The notes beneath the pieces were generated by a model. It ran no database searches, was not told the DNA's origin, and saw only the letters and a program-made list of their open reading frames with translations. DNA of 64,000 bases from Flavobacterium gelidicaeli. GTDB taxonomy: Bacteria; Bacteroidota; Bacteroidia; Flavobacteriales; Flavobacteriaceae. Where the stretch lies: the NCBI RefSeq assembly GCF_013294005.1, contig NZ_JABSNK010000002.1, positions 248,001 to 312,000 of the forward strand. The letters are read 5' to 3'. A program made the translations under genes and the position numbers. Shown piece after piece: positions 45,445-54,988 of this stretch. Positions within the stretch are counted from its first letter, which is position 1; each line of letters begins with the position of its first letter.

Positions 45445-47547
45445 ATGTCAACAGAAGAAAAATCACTCCATTTTATAGAACAAATAGTTGAAGAGAACTT
45501 ATCAAACGGTTTTCCTCAAGATAATTTACGTTTTCGTTTTCCACCAGAGCCTAATGGGTACTTACACATTGGCCATGCCAAGTCAATTTGCTTGCAGTTT
45601 GGTTTAGGATTGCGTTACAATGCACCAGTAAACTTACGTTTTGATGATACTAACCCAGCCAAAGAAGAGCAGGAGTATGTTGATGCTATCAAAGAAGATT
45701 TGCAATGGTTAGGCTTTCAATGGGCCGAAGAGCGTTATGCTTCTGATTACTTTCAACAATTGTATGATTGGGCTGTTTTAATGATTAAAAAAGGAAAAGC
45801 CTATATTGACAGTCAATCGTCTGAAGATATGGCTATTCAAAAAGGAACTCCTACGCAACCTGGTGTTGATGGGCCTTATAGAAACCGCTCTATAGACGAG
45901 AATTTAGCTTTATTCGAAGGAATGAAAAATGGTGACTTTCCTGAGGGAAGTCATGTTTTACGTGCTAAAATTGATATGAAATCTACCAATATGTTAATGC
46001 GTGATCCTTTGATGTATCGTATTTTACACCGTCATCATCATAGAACGGGTAACGATTGGAAAATCTATCCTATGTATGATTTTGCTCATGGTGAAAGTGA
46101 TTACATCGAGCAAGTTTCACATTCTATTTGTACGCTTGAATTTGTAATGCACAAAGAGTTGTACAACTGGTTTCTAGATCAAATTTATGATGATAATAAG
46201 GTAAGACCACATCAATATGAATTTGCACGTTTGAACTTGAATTATACCGTTATGAGTAAGCGTAAGCTGTTGCAACTGGTTCAAGAAAACATTGTAAATG
46301 GTTGGGATGATCCTAGAATGCCTACTATTTCTGGATTAAGAAGAAGAGGGTATACAGCTAATTCTATTCGTAAATTTTGCGAAATCATAGGGGTTGCTAA
46401 ACGCGAAAATGTTATTGATTATTCTCTTTTAGAATTTTGCTTACGCGAAGATTTAAACAAGACAGCTCCACGAGTTATGGCAGTTTTAGATCCAGTAAAA
46501 GTGGTAATTACTAATTATCCAGAAGGAAAAGAAGAATCATTAGAAGCTGAAAATAATCAAGAAGATGAAGCTGCTGGTTATAGACAAGTTCCTTTTTCAA
46601 GAGAATTATACATAGAAAGAGAAGACTTTTTAGAAGAAGCTCCAGCTAAATTTTTTAGATTGAGTCTTGGTAATGAAGTGCGTCTTAAAAATGCCTACAT
46701 TATTAAAGGAGAATCAGTTGTAAAAGATGCTGATGGAAATATTACTGAAATTCATGTTTCTTATGATGAAGATAGTCGTAGCGGAAGTGGGAGTGAAGCA
46801 AGCCAACGTAAAGTAGCGGGTACACTTCATTGGGTTTCAATTGCACATGCTGTAAAGGCCGAAGTTCGATTGTACGACCGTTTATTTATTGATGAAGCAC
46901 CAGACAGTCATAAGGAGAAAAATTTTCTTGACTTTATGAACAAAAACTCTTTGCAAACTGTAGTAGGGTATATGGAACCAAGCCTTGCTGCTGCTAATCC
47001 TGAGGATAAATTCCAATTTCAACGCTTGGGTTATTTTAATGTTGATAAAGCATCCACAAGTACTAATTTAGTGTTTAATAAAACGGTAGGATTAAAAGAT
47101 GCTTGGGAAGAAAAAGGAAAAAAAGAAGCTAATTTATTGATGGCTACACAAAAAGAGATCAATAAATATGTAAAAGAAAAGGATGAAAATGCTGCTCAAA
47201 ATATCCTTTTAAGCATCATTACAAACATTAAAAGTATTGATAATTACAGTTTAATTAATCAAACTATTGTAAAAAATGTAAAGAATGACAATAATGCTTT
47301 GTTATTTGCACAATTGATTTTACAAAATTCTGATAAAATTACCGCTAATGATATTGATGCCGACTCATTAACTAAGTTATTTAATATGTCTTTAAAAAGT
47401 CAGTTAGCTGCTGTTAGAATTTTAGGTCTTGAAAATTTAAAATCTGAAAATATTAATTTGAAAGATTTCAAAACTCAAATTCTTGAAATGATAGAAAAAG
47501 AGAAAAATGAAAAAGTTTTAGCTTTATTAGATACCATTACATTATAA
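45445..47547 (+). CDS. glnS: Glutamine-tRNA ligase with C-terminal helical extension
   Basis: The 700-residue class I synthetase charges tRNA-Gln. It has PPEPNGYLHIGHAKS (HIGH motif), FDDTNPAKE and VMSKRKL (the KMSKS-like loop), and the usual two-barrel anticodon-binding domain ending near VGLKDAW. About 145 further residues follow that E. coli GlnRS (554 residues) lacks. They are helical with a YqeY/Arm-like look and are common in Bacteroidota GlnRS. Two ATGs in a row are possible starts; the second gives MSTEEK, the usual beginning. Confidence 0.93.
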   Translation: MSTEEKSLHFIEQIVEENLSNGFPQDNLRFRFPPEPNGYLHIGHAKSICLQFGLGLRYNAPVNLRFDDTNPAKEEQEYVDAIKEDLQWLGFQWAEERYASDYFQQLYDWAVLMIKKGKAYIDSQSSEDMAIQKGTPTQPGVDGPYRNRSIDENLALFEGMKNGDFPEGSHVLRAKIDMKSTNMLMRDPLMYRILHRHHHRTGNDWKIYPMYDFAHGESDYIEQVSHSICTLEFVMHKELYNWFLDQIYDDNKVRPHQYEFARLNLNYTVMSKRKLLQLVQENIVNGWDDPRMPTISGLRRRGYTANSIRKFCEIIGVAKRENVIDYSLLEFCLREDLNKTAPRVMAVLDPVKVVITNYPEGKEESLEAENNQEDEAAGYRQVPFSRELYIEREDFLEEAPAKFFRLSLGNEVRLKNAYIIKGESVVKDADGNITEIHVSYDEDSRSGSGSEASQRKVAGTLHWVSIAHAVKAEVRLYDRLFIDEAPDSHKEKNFLDFMNKNSLQTVVGYMEPSLAAANPEDKFQFQRLGYFNVDKASTSTNLVFNKTVGLKDAWEEKGKKEANLLMATQKEINKYVKEKDENAAQNILLSIITNIKSIDNYSLINQTIVKNVKNDNNALLFAQLILQNSDKITANDIDADSLTKLFNMSLKSQLAAVRILGLENLKSENINLKDFKTQILEMIEKEKNEKVLALLDTITL

Positions 47548-47573
47548 TTTACAATAATAGATTTAATCAATTT

Positions 47574-47602
47574 AAAGCACCTTTATTAGGGTGCTTTTTT
47601 AT
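47574..47602 (+). terminator. Terminator after glnS
   Basis: Arms AAAGCACC (47574-47581) and GGTGCTTT (47590-47597) are followed by a T-run. Confidence 0.78.
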
Positions 47603-47837
47603 TATTGTTAAAATCTATAGATATATATTATTACATTGATTTTTTATATTAAAAACAAGCTTCATAGCGAATGATTAAGCTATTTTAAAATTTAAGCTAC
47701 TAATTAGTATATCTAGTAGTGTTTTCGTTTAATAATGAGCTTTATTTTGATTTTTAGATGAATTTAATTCTTTGTTAGCCTGAAAATGTTAAAATTATTC
47801 GTATCTTTAATGTATTATTAATTAAATAAAAAATATT

Positions 47838-48167
47838 ATGTCAAAGAATACAGGTAACACGATTTTAGCGATTTTAACTGGTGCAGCAATTGGAGCTGGT
47901 GTAGGAATATTATTTGCTCCGGATAAAGGTTCAAAAACTAGAGTTAAAATTAAAGACGGTTACAAAGACGCACAAAAAGATTTACAAAAAAAATACGATA
48001 GTTTATCTGAAGAAGTAAAAACAAAATTTTCATCTGCAAAAGTTGATTTTGAAGGAAGTTATGAAGATCTAGTGTCAAGCATGAGTCATAAAACTGAAGA
48101 TGTAATTACTTTTCTTGAAAGTAAACTTGCTGAACTGAAAGATAAAAACGCAAAGCTTCAAAAATAA
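47838..48167 (+). CDS. YtxH-like protein
   Basis: The 109-residue protein has one N-terminal hydrophobic glycine-rich segment (TILAILTGAAIGAGVGILFAPDKG) and a charged helical tail (about 35-109) with KTRVKIKDGYKDAQKD. This is the YtxH/GvpP-like pattern, known from general stress genes in Bacillus. It heads a three-gene operon with a holin-like protein and a small helical protein. Confidence 0.85.
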   Translation: MSKNTGNTILAILTGAAIGAGVGILFAPDKGSKTRVKIKDGYKDAQKDLQKKYDSLSEEVKTKFSSAKVDFEGSYEDLVSSMSHKTEDVITFLESKLAELKDKNAKLQK

Positions 48168-48205
48168 TTTAGAAGTTTTAAAATTTGATAATAAACAATT
48201 AATGT

Positions 48206-48553
48206 ATGGCTTTTGAAGAATTAAAAGAAAATACGGAACATATTCAAGAACAAGTACAATCTTATATTGATACTAATCTTGCTTACCACAAATTAAGAAT
48301 ATTTAGAGTAGCCATGAAATCAACAACGGCAATTTTAAAGTTTATACTTATTGCCCTGTGTTTTGGTATGGTACTATTATTTTGTTCAATTGCATTAGCG
48401 CTTGGTTTGGGAAATATGTTAGATAGTAATGCGTATGGTTTCTTATTGGTAGGGGCTATATATTTAGTTGTTACTCTAATTTTATACTTACTTAAAGATA
48501 AAATTATCGAAGGTCCGATATTAACAAAATTCTCTAAAATATTTTTTAACTAA
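48206..48553 (+). CDS. Two-span membrane protein (DUF1469/holin III-like)
   Basis: The 115-residue protein has a soluble, helical N-terminus (about 1-40) and two membrane spans (45-68, 77-97). The pattern matches the YqjE/DUF1469 group, which was named after phage holins but is mostly chromosomal and stress-linked. The position between YtxH-like and 84-residue helical genes fits that view. No phage gene is nearby. Confidence 0.72.
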   Translation: MAFEELKENTEHIQEQVQSYIDTNLAYHKLRIFRVAMKSTTAILKFILIALCFGMVLLFCSIALALGLGNMLDSNAYGFLLVGAIYLVVTLILYLLKDKIIEGPILTKFSKIFFN

Positions 48554-48559
48554 TACATT

Positions 48560-48814
48560 ATGGAGATAAAAAAATATACTTCTTACGATCAAATTGATAG
48601 TGAATTAGAAATTCTTAAGTTAGAAAAGGAAATTAGCCATCAAAGGTTAGTTTTAACTTTTCAAAAAACCAAAGAAGCATTAAAGCCTAAACATATTGTG
48701 AACAGTTTCATAGGATCTTTTAAAAGTGGCTTTACAGGCTCTTATTCACAAATTATAAATATTGTTATTCCATTTGTAGTTAAATGGTACATAAACAAAA
48801 AAAGAGGCCGTTAA
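48560..48814 (+). CDS. Small helical protein of the YtxH operon (DUF6327-like)
   Basis: The 84-residue protein begins MEIKKYTSYDQIDSELEILKLEKEI, a helical start that I associate with DUF6327, and ends in a hydrophobic or basic stretch (IINIVIPFVVKWYINKKRGR) that may insert into the membrane. It starts 6 bases after the holin-like gene. Its last codons (KKRGR) are the first arm of a terminator hairpin, so the stop and the transcription end are fused. Function unknown. Confidence 0.65.
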   Translation: MEIKKYTSYDQIDSELEILKLEKEISHQRLVLTFQKTKEALKPKHIVNSFIGSFKSGFTGSYSQIINIVIPFVVKWYINKKRGR

Positions 48815-48826
48815 AGCCTCTTTTTT
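48798..48826 (+). terminator. Terminator overlapping the end of the YtxH operon
   Basis: Arms AAAAAAGAGGC (48798-48808) and GCCTCTTTTTT (48816-48826) have a loop that contains the last codon and the stop codon at 48812-48814. Confidence 0.82.
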
Positions 48827-48842
48827 CTATTTAAATGATAAT

Positions 48843-49841
48843 TTAATCTTCATCATCATTTTCTTGTTCATCTTCATTCAATTCAATTACAGGAGTTTCC
48901 TCTTTATAATCTGATTTTGATTTAGACTTTTTTCGATTTCCTTTTTTCATCATTTCACCTACTTGGTTTGATGCACTAAATGAAGCAACCATATTATTCA
49001 ACATTTCGCTTCCTGCTTGTGGTGAATTTGGTAATAATATCAAGTTAGAGTTTGAATCAGCACCTATAGCTTGTAATGTATCATAATGTTGTGTTACAAC
49101 AATTAGGGCAGAGGCTTCTTGTGAGTTGATACCCACACGGTTCAATACATCTACACTTTCTACTAATCCTCTAGCAATTTCTCTTCTTTGATCAGCAATA
49201 CCTTGACCTTGTAATCTTTTGCTTTCTGCTTCCGCTTTTGCTTTAGCTACAATTCTAATTCTAGATGCTTCTGCTTCAAATTCAGCAACTGTTTTTTCTC
49301 TATCAGCAGCATTAATTCTATTCATCGCGTTTTTAACTTGAATATCTGGATCAATATCTGTTACTAATGTATTGATAATAGTATAACCGTAAGTAGTCAT
49401 TGCTTCATTCAATTCTCTTTTTACCGCAATGGCAATATCATCTTTCCTTTCAAATACATCATCTAGTTTTAATTTAGGAACTTCGGCACGTACTACATCA
49501 AAAACGTAAGAAGTAATTTGATCATGTGGATATTCTAATTTGTAAAAGGCATCGTAAACTGTTTCTTTAACAACCATAAATTGTACGGATACTTTAAGTT
49601 TTACAAAAACATTATCTTTAGTTTTTGTTTCGATAATAACATCTAACTGTTGGATTTTTAGATTTACACGTCCTGCAATTCTATCAATCAACGGAATTTT
49701 AAGATGTAATCCAGATTGTCTAATGCTTAAGTATTTTCCAAATCGTTCTATAATTACAGCTGTTTGCTGTCTAACAGTAAAGAAGGAGGAGAATAGAATA
49801 AAGAGTCCTAATACAAGAATAATTACTAATGCAGTGTTCAT
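48843..49841 (-). CDS. SPFH/stomatin-like membrane protein
   Basis: The 332-residue protein has an N-terminal membrane anchor (LVIILVLGLFILFSSFFTV), an SPFH domain (RQQTAVIIERFGKYLSIRQ to about 190), a coiled-coil region rich in Ala, Glu and Lys (EKTVAEFEAEASRIRIVAKAKAEA) and an acidic C-terminal tail. It resembles QmcA/HflC-type stomatins that form large rings or scaffold membrane domains. No NfeD partner is adjacent. It converges with the YtxH operon. Confidence 0.88.
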   Translation of the reverse strand: MNTALVIILVLGLFILFSSFFTVRQQTAVIIERFGKYLSIRQSGLHLKIPLIDRIAGRVNLKIQQLDVIIETKTKDNVFVKLKVSVQFMVVKETVYDAFYKLEYPHDQITSYVFDVVRAEVPKLKLDDVFERKDDIAIAVKRELNEAMTTYGYTIINTLVTDIDPDIQVKNAMNRINAADREKTVAEFEAEASRIRIVAKAKAEAESKRLQGQGIADQRREIARGLVESVDVLNRVGINSQEASALIVVTQHYDTLQAIGADSNSNLILLPNSPQAGSEMLNNMVASFSASNQVGEMMKKGNRKKSKSKSDYKEETPVIELNEDEQENDDED

Positions 49842-50016
49842 AGTTTTGATATTTAGTTTAAAATTTACTGTTAAATTACGAAATTTCTTTAGTATTCAAA
49901 TCATTTATTTAGGCTTTCGCCAAAGCGTAACTTTTTCTTTATTTAAGTTTAGCTTATTATCTTGTATTAAAAACGAAATTTTAAATTTCTAGTCTTTAGA
50001 TTTTCTATAAAAAAAA

Positions 50017-50036
50017 GGCCCCTTTGTAAAGGAGCC
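50017..50036 (-). terminator. Terminator of gltX
   Basis: GGCCCCTTT (50017-50025) and AAAGGAGCC (50028-50036) pair with one C-A mismatch. On the minus strand a run of T follows. Confidence 0.75.
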
Positions 50037-50044
50037 TGATTTAA

Positions 50045-51550
50045 TTATAATTTTTCAATTGCTTTTTTAATTCTGCTAATCGTTTCTGGTTTGCCTATGA
50101 CTTCAATAATGTCAAATAGGTGAGGACCTTTTAAAGCTCCTACAAGACTAAGTCTAAAAGGCTGCATTACTTTTCCCATACCAATTTCATTTGTGGTCAT
50201 CCATTCCTTTACAACAGTTTCAATATTTATTGATGTAAAATCTTCAATTCTTTCAACTATTTCTATTAGTTGCTTCATTAAAGCTGGTGTTTCTTCTTTC
50301 CAGTTTTTGCTTGCTTTAGCATCGTATTCTGTTGGTGCTTGAAAAAAGAAATCACTCATTTCCCAAAACTCTGATACAAAATGTGCTCTTTCTTTTATTA
50401 ATGAAACTATCTTAACAAGATCAAATTTAGTTGCATCAATATTTTTATCTGATAGAATAGGGGAGTAGGCTTTCGCCAAATCTTCGTCTTTTTGAGTAAT
50501 CAAATATTGGTGGTTGAACCATTTGTTTTTTTCTGGATCAAATTTAGCTCCTGCTTTATGGACTCTATTTAAGTCAAAAGCGGCTACTAATTCTTCTAAC
50601 GAATATATTTCTTTATCGGTTCCGTCATTCCAACCTAGTAAAGCTAAGAAGTTAACAACTGCTCCTGGGAAAAATCCTTTTTCTCTGTACCCGCTAGAAA
50701 CTCCTTCAGCAGTATTCCATTCTAAAGGAAATACTGGAAACCCTAATTTATCTCCGTCACGTTTAGATAGTTTTCCGTTTCCTACAGGTTTTAAAATTAA
50801 AGGTAAGTGTGCAAATTCTGGTGCTTCCCAACCAAAGGCTCTGTATAATAAAACATGCAATGGCATTGATGGCAACCATTCTTCACCACGAATAACATGT
50901 GACGTTTCCATTAGATGATCATCAACTATATTAGCTAAATGATACGTTGGCATTCCATCACTCTTAAATAAAACTTTATCATCAAGTAAGCTTGTTTCAA
51001 ACTTCACATCGCCACGAATAATATCCTTTAAATGTAGTGTTTCATCAACAGGTGTTTTAAATCGAACTACATAAGCATCGCCTTTTGCAATTCTAGCAGC
51101 AGTTTCATCTGCTGTTAAAACTAAGGAAGTATCAAGTTTCTCTCTATTTGTATGATTGTAAATAAAAGTTTTACCTTGTTCTTCATCTGCTTTTCTTTGA
51201 GCGTCTAAAGCTTCTGGAGTATCAAATGCATAATATGCCCAATCAGAATTTATTAACTGATCAGCATATTCTTTGTACATGTGTTTCCTTTCGCTTTGAC
51301 GATAAGGACCAAACTTTTCATTTTTTCCAATAGTTTCATCAGGGGCTATTCCTAACCATTCTAATGCTTCCATGATATAAGCTTCAGCTCCAGGTACAAA
51401 ACGATTTTGATCTGTATCTTCAATTCTTAAATAGAATGTTCCGCCATTTTTTTTGGCAAATAAATAATTAAATAGGGCAGTACGTACACCGCCAATATGT
51501 AATGGTCCCGTTGGGCTTGGTGCAAAACGCACACGAACTTGCTTTGACAT
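50045..51550 (-). CDS. gltX: Glutamate-tRNA ligase
   Basis: The 501-residue class I synthetase charges tRNA-Glu. It has RFAPSPTGPLHIGGVRTALF (HIGH motif near residues 17-20), YLRIEDTDQNR and the KLSKRDG loop near residue 264, plus a C-terminal anticodon-binding helical domain. The length fits the discriminating bacterial enzyme; since glnS is also in the window, a separate GlnRS is present. It is a single leftward gene. Confidence 0.94.
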   Translation of the reverse strand: MSKQVRVRFAPSPTGPLHIGGVRTALFNYLFAKKNGGTFYLRIEDTDQNRFVPGAEAYIMEALEWLGIAPDETIGKNEKFGPYRQSERKHMYKEYADQLINSDWAYYAFDTPEALDAQRKADEEQGKTFIYNHTNREKLDTSLVLTADETAARIAKGDAYVVRFKTPVDETLHLKDIIRGDVKFETSLLDDKVLFKSDGMPTYHLANIVDDHLMETSHVIRGEEWLPSMPLHVLLYRAFGWEAPEFAHLPLILKPVGNGKLSKRDGDKLGFPVFPLEWNTAEGVSSGYREKGFFPGAVVNFLALLGWNDGTDKEIYSLEELVAAFDLNRVHKAGAKFDPEKNKWFNHQYLITQKDEDLAKAYSPILSDKNIDATKFDLVKIVSLIKERAHFVSEFWEMSDFFFQAPTEYDAKASKNWKEETPALMKQLIEIVERIEDFTSINIETVVKEWMTTNEIGMGKVMQPFRLSLVGALKGPHLFDIIEVIGKPETISRIKKAIEKL

Positions 51551-51706
51551 TTTTGTAATTTTTGATGCAAAGATACAATTTCAAATACGCATTTAGTTAA
51601 CCAGATTATGAGATAATTACAACAATAATTAGATTGCTTCTTTTTAACCATTTTAGTATCATATAAATTGTTACTTTTATTGGTTATATAAAAAGAATTA
51701 TAAGTT

Positions 51707-54700
51707 TTGGAGAGATCAAATTTTATTTATCAAAAGCTAGAAGCATTCATTAGAAAATTTTATTGGAACGAACTGATACGAGGAATCATTTTCTTTATTG
51801 GTTTAGGATTATTGTATTTTCTATTTACGCTATTTGTAGAATATTTTCTTTGGCTACAGCCAATGGCAAGGACCTTATTATTTTGGACTTTTATAATTGT
51901 TGAAGCATTCTTATTGTTGCGTTTTATACTATTCCCAGTTTTTAAATTATTTAAACTGCAAAAAGGATTGTCTTATAACGACGCTTCTAAAATTATTGGA
52001 AATCATTTTAATGATGTACAGGATACTTTGACAAACTTTTTACAGCTTTCAGCAGGTAGTGTTTCTCATGAAAAATCTGAATTGTTAGTTGCATCGATTA
52101 ATCAAAAAGCAAATGCATTGCAACCAATTCCTTTTGGTAATGCAATTAATCTCAACACTAATAAAAAATATTTACCGCTAGCTATTATTCCAATTTTGCT
52201 ATTTGCAGTTTTCTTTTTAACAGGAAATAAAGCAATCATCTCTCAAAGTTTAAATAGGGTAGTGCATTTTAATACCGCTTTTTCTCCGCCAGCACCTTTT
52301 TCTTTTGTGGTTTTAAATAACAATTTACAAACGGAACAGAATAAAGATTTTATTATCCGTGTAAAAACAATAGGTAATGTTGTTCCTGAAAATGTGATGA
52401 TTTTTATTAATAACGAAAGTTACTTTCTAGAAAACACTATAGCTGGAGAATATCAATTTAAAATTACCAATCCGTCGAGTTCTGTCTCTTTTCATTTAGA
52501 AGCAAATAAAGTATATTCTAAAGATTACGAATTGAAAGTAGTTCAGGTTCCCGCAATAGCTGACTTTGAAATGTTGTTGAATTTCCCATCTTATTTACAT
52601 CGAAAATCTGAGATTATTAAGGGTACAGGTAATGCAGTTATTCCTGAAGGAACTCGTGTAACTTGGAAAATTAAGACTCAAGCAACTCAAAATGTGGTTT
52701 GGTCTAGTGATCATAATGATTCAAAGTTCAATAAATCAGAAAATAGCTTTGTATTGAACAAAAATGTATTTCAAAACACAGATTATCAAATTATTACGTC
52801 TAATTATAAGGTAAAAAATTATGAAAAGCTCAATTATCAGCTAACAGTGATCAAGGATCAGTTTCCTTCTATACAAGTAAGCACCGCGCCTGATAGTTTA
52901 AAGGTAGATAAATCGTTTGTGCTAGGTCAAATTGCTGATGATTATGGAATATCAAAATTGCAAATTGTATATTATCCAAAGTCAAAACCTAATAGTGTTA
53001 AACGTGGAACAATTAATAGTGGATCAGGAAGTGTAGCACAATTTGTATTTTCTTTTCCAAGTAATCTTTCAATTGAGCAAGGAGTAGTTTATGATTACTA
53101 CTTTGAGGTTTTTGATAATGACGTATTGCATAGTTTTAAAAGTACTAAGTCAACGGTTTTTTCAAGTCGTATTTTGACAGATACTGAAAAGCAAGATGAA
53201 ATTTTGCAAGAACAAAATGATAACATTAAGGGTTTAGAAAACTCTTTGAATAAACAAAACAAGCAAATAGCTGAATTAGATAAACTTCAAAAATCAGGTA
53301 AAGAAAAAGATAAATTTGAGTTTAAAGAACAACAGGAAGTTAAGGATTTTATTAAACGTCAAAAACAACAAGATGATTTAATGAAACAATTCTCTGATAA
53401 GATGAAAGAGAATTTAGATCAATTTAAATCGGACAAGAATGATGTATTGAAAGAGTCTTTGCAAAAAAGATTAGATAATGCCAATAAAGATTTAGAAGAA
53501 AATAATAGACTTTTAGAGGAGTTAAAGGATCTTAATGATAAGATAAAGAATGATGAATTACTTACTAAATTAGACAAGTTCAAACAGAATAGTAAAAACC
53601 AAGTCAAAAATTTAAAGCAGTTAGTAGAGCTTACTAAAAAGTATTACGTAGAAAAGAAAGCAGAACAAATTGCAGATAAATTGAACATGCTAGGAGACAA
53701 GCAAGATAAATTAGCAGAGTCTGCTGATAAGAATGCTGTTGAAAAACAAGCGGAAATAAATAAAGAATTTGATAAAATTCAAGAAGAATTAAAAGATTTA
53801 AAAAAGGATAATGAGGAATTAAAAGCACCTGTTGATTTACCTAATGATACTGAAAAAGAAAAAAGCATTGATGATGATTTAAAGAATGCAGTTGAGGAAT
53901 TACAAAAAGACAATAAAAGTAAAGCTAAACCAAAGCAAAAGAATGCTGCTAAAAGCATGAAGTCCATGTCTTCAAAAATGTCTCAAAGTCTAGCCGAAGG
54001 TTCAAAAGAGCAAATGGAAGAGGATGTAAAAATGCTCCGTCAAGTGCTAGATAATTTACTAGCCTTTTCTATGTCACAAGAGGAGTTGATGAATCAGTTT
54101 AAAAATATTAAATCTGGTTCAGCTGCAGTTAGTAAAAACATTAAATGGCAACAAGATTTAAAACAACAGTTCAAACATATTGATGATAGTTTGTTTGCCA
54201 TGTCACTACGCAATCCTCAAATAGCAGAACAAGTCACTAAGGAAATAGGTAATATGCAATATAACATTGACAAGTCTCTAGACAGTTTTACTGAAACACA
54301 ATTTAGTAAAGGGCTTTCATACCAACAATACACTATTGCTGCAGCCAATAAATTAGGTGATTTTCTAAGTAATGTGCTAAGTAATCTACAATCCTCATTA
54401 TCTAATCCAGGATCAGGGAAACCAAAACCTGGTGAAGGATCAGGTATGCAATTACCGGATATAATTAAAAGACAAGAAAGTTTAGGTGATAAAATTAAAA
54501 AAGGAATGGAGTCTGGTAAAGACCCCGGAGATAAAAACCCTGGTAATAGTAAAGACGGTAATGGGGGAGAAGATGGTGAAGGAAATGCTAAAGCAATACT
54601 TGAAATTTATAAGCAACAACAACAACTAAGAGAGTCCTTAGAAAATGAATTAAAAAAACAAGGATTATCCAGAGAAGGTTTAAACGCTTTAGAGCAAATG

Positions 54701-54988
54701 AAACAGTTAGAAAAGCAATTATTAAATAAAGGTTTTAAAAACGAAACATTACAAAAAGCCGTTAATATCAAGCAAGAATTATTAAAATTAGAGACTGCAA
54801 TTAAAGAACAAGGTGAAGATAATAAAAGACAATCTGAGAGTAACAAGAAACAGTTTACTAATGATTCTAAACCATTGCCTAAGGCTTTGTTAGATTATTT
54901 AAATAGCATAGAGATTTTAAACAGACAATCATTACCTTTGCGCTCCAATTTTGACCAAAAGGTTCAAGAATATTTTAATAAAAAATGA
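51707..54988 (+). CDS. Large DUF4175-type membrane protein with long coiled coils (TTG start)
   Basis: The 1093-residue protein has three N-terminal membrane spans (about 21-43, 51-73 and 154-171), beta-rich domains with Ig-like character (about 180-480), then about 500 residues of Lys/Gln/Glu/Asn-rich helix predicted to be coiled coil, and a low-complexity Gly/Pro/Asp-rich stretch near 900-960. The frame has a stop at 51701-51703 and no ATG before residue 53, while ERSNFIYQKLEAFIRKFYWNE fits the family N-terminus; I therefore take TTG at 51707. It ends in ATGA overlap with ybeY. A cell-envelope role is likely but unproven. Confidence 0.78.
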   Translation: MERSNFIYQKLEAFIRKFYWNELIRGIIFFIGLGLLYFLFTLFVEYFLWLQPMARTLLFWTFIIVEAFLLLRFILFPVFKLFKLQKGLSYNDASKIIGNHFNDVQDTLTNFLQLSAGSVSHEKSELLVASINQKANALQPIPFGNAINLNTNKKYLPLAIIPILLFAVFFLTGNKAIISQSLNRVVHFNTAFSPPAPFSFVVLNNNLQTEQNKDFIIRVKTIGNVVPENVMIFINNESYFLENTIAGEYQFKITNPSSSVSFHLEANKVYSKDYELKVVQVPAIADFEMLLNFPSYLHRKSEIIKGTGNAVIPEGTRVTWKIKTQATQNVVWSSDHNDSKFNKSENSFVLNKNVFQNTDYQIITSNYKVKNYEKLNYQLTVIKDQFPSIQVSTAPDSLKVDKSFVLGQIADDYGISKLQIVYYPKSKPNSVKRGTINSGSGSVAQFVFSFPSNLSIEQGVVYDYYFEVFDNDVLHSFKSTKSTVFSSRILTDTEKQDEILQEQNDNIKGLENSLNKQNKQIAELDKLQKSGKEKDKFEFKEQQEVKDFIKRQKQQDDLMKQFSDKMKENLDQFKSDKNDVLKESLQKRLDNANKDLEENNRLLEELKDLNDKIKNDELLTKLDKFKQNSKNQVKNLKQLVELTKKYYVEKKAEQIADKLNMLGDKQDKLAESADKNAVEKQAEINKEFDKIQEELKDLKKDNEELKAPVDLPNDTEKEKSIDDDLKNAVEELQKDNKSKAKPKQKNAAKSMKSMSSKMSQSLAEGSKEQMEEDVKMLRQVLDNLLAFSMSQEELMNQFKNIKSGSAAVSKNIKWQQDLKQQFKHIDDSLFAMSLRNPQIAEQVTKEIGNMQYNIDKSLDSFTETQFSKGLSYQQYTIAAANKLGDFLSNVLSNLQSSLSNPGSGKPKPGEGSGMQLPDIIKRQESLGDKIKKGMESGKDPGDKNPGNSKDGNGGEDGEGNAKAILEIYKQQQQLRESLENELKKQGLSREGLNALEQMKQLEKQLLNKGFKNETLQKAVNIKQELLKLETAIKEQGEDNKRQSESNKKQFTNDSKPLPKALLDYLNSIEILNRQSLPLRSNFDQKVQEYFNKK

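Noticed and set aside
48206..48553. Phage holin, hence a prophage remnant
   Set aside because: Two spans match DUF1469-type stress proteins, it is in an operon with YtxH-like, and no phage gene is nearby.
49723..49992. Frame of 89 codons opposite the SPFH N-terminus
   Set aside because: It covers the coding and promoter area of the SPFH gene and its product looks random.
53419..53967. Minus-strand frames opposite the DUF4175 coiled coil
   Set aside because: Antisense of Lys/Glu-rich helices gives Phe/Leu/Ser-rich frames; these are shadows.
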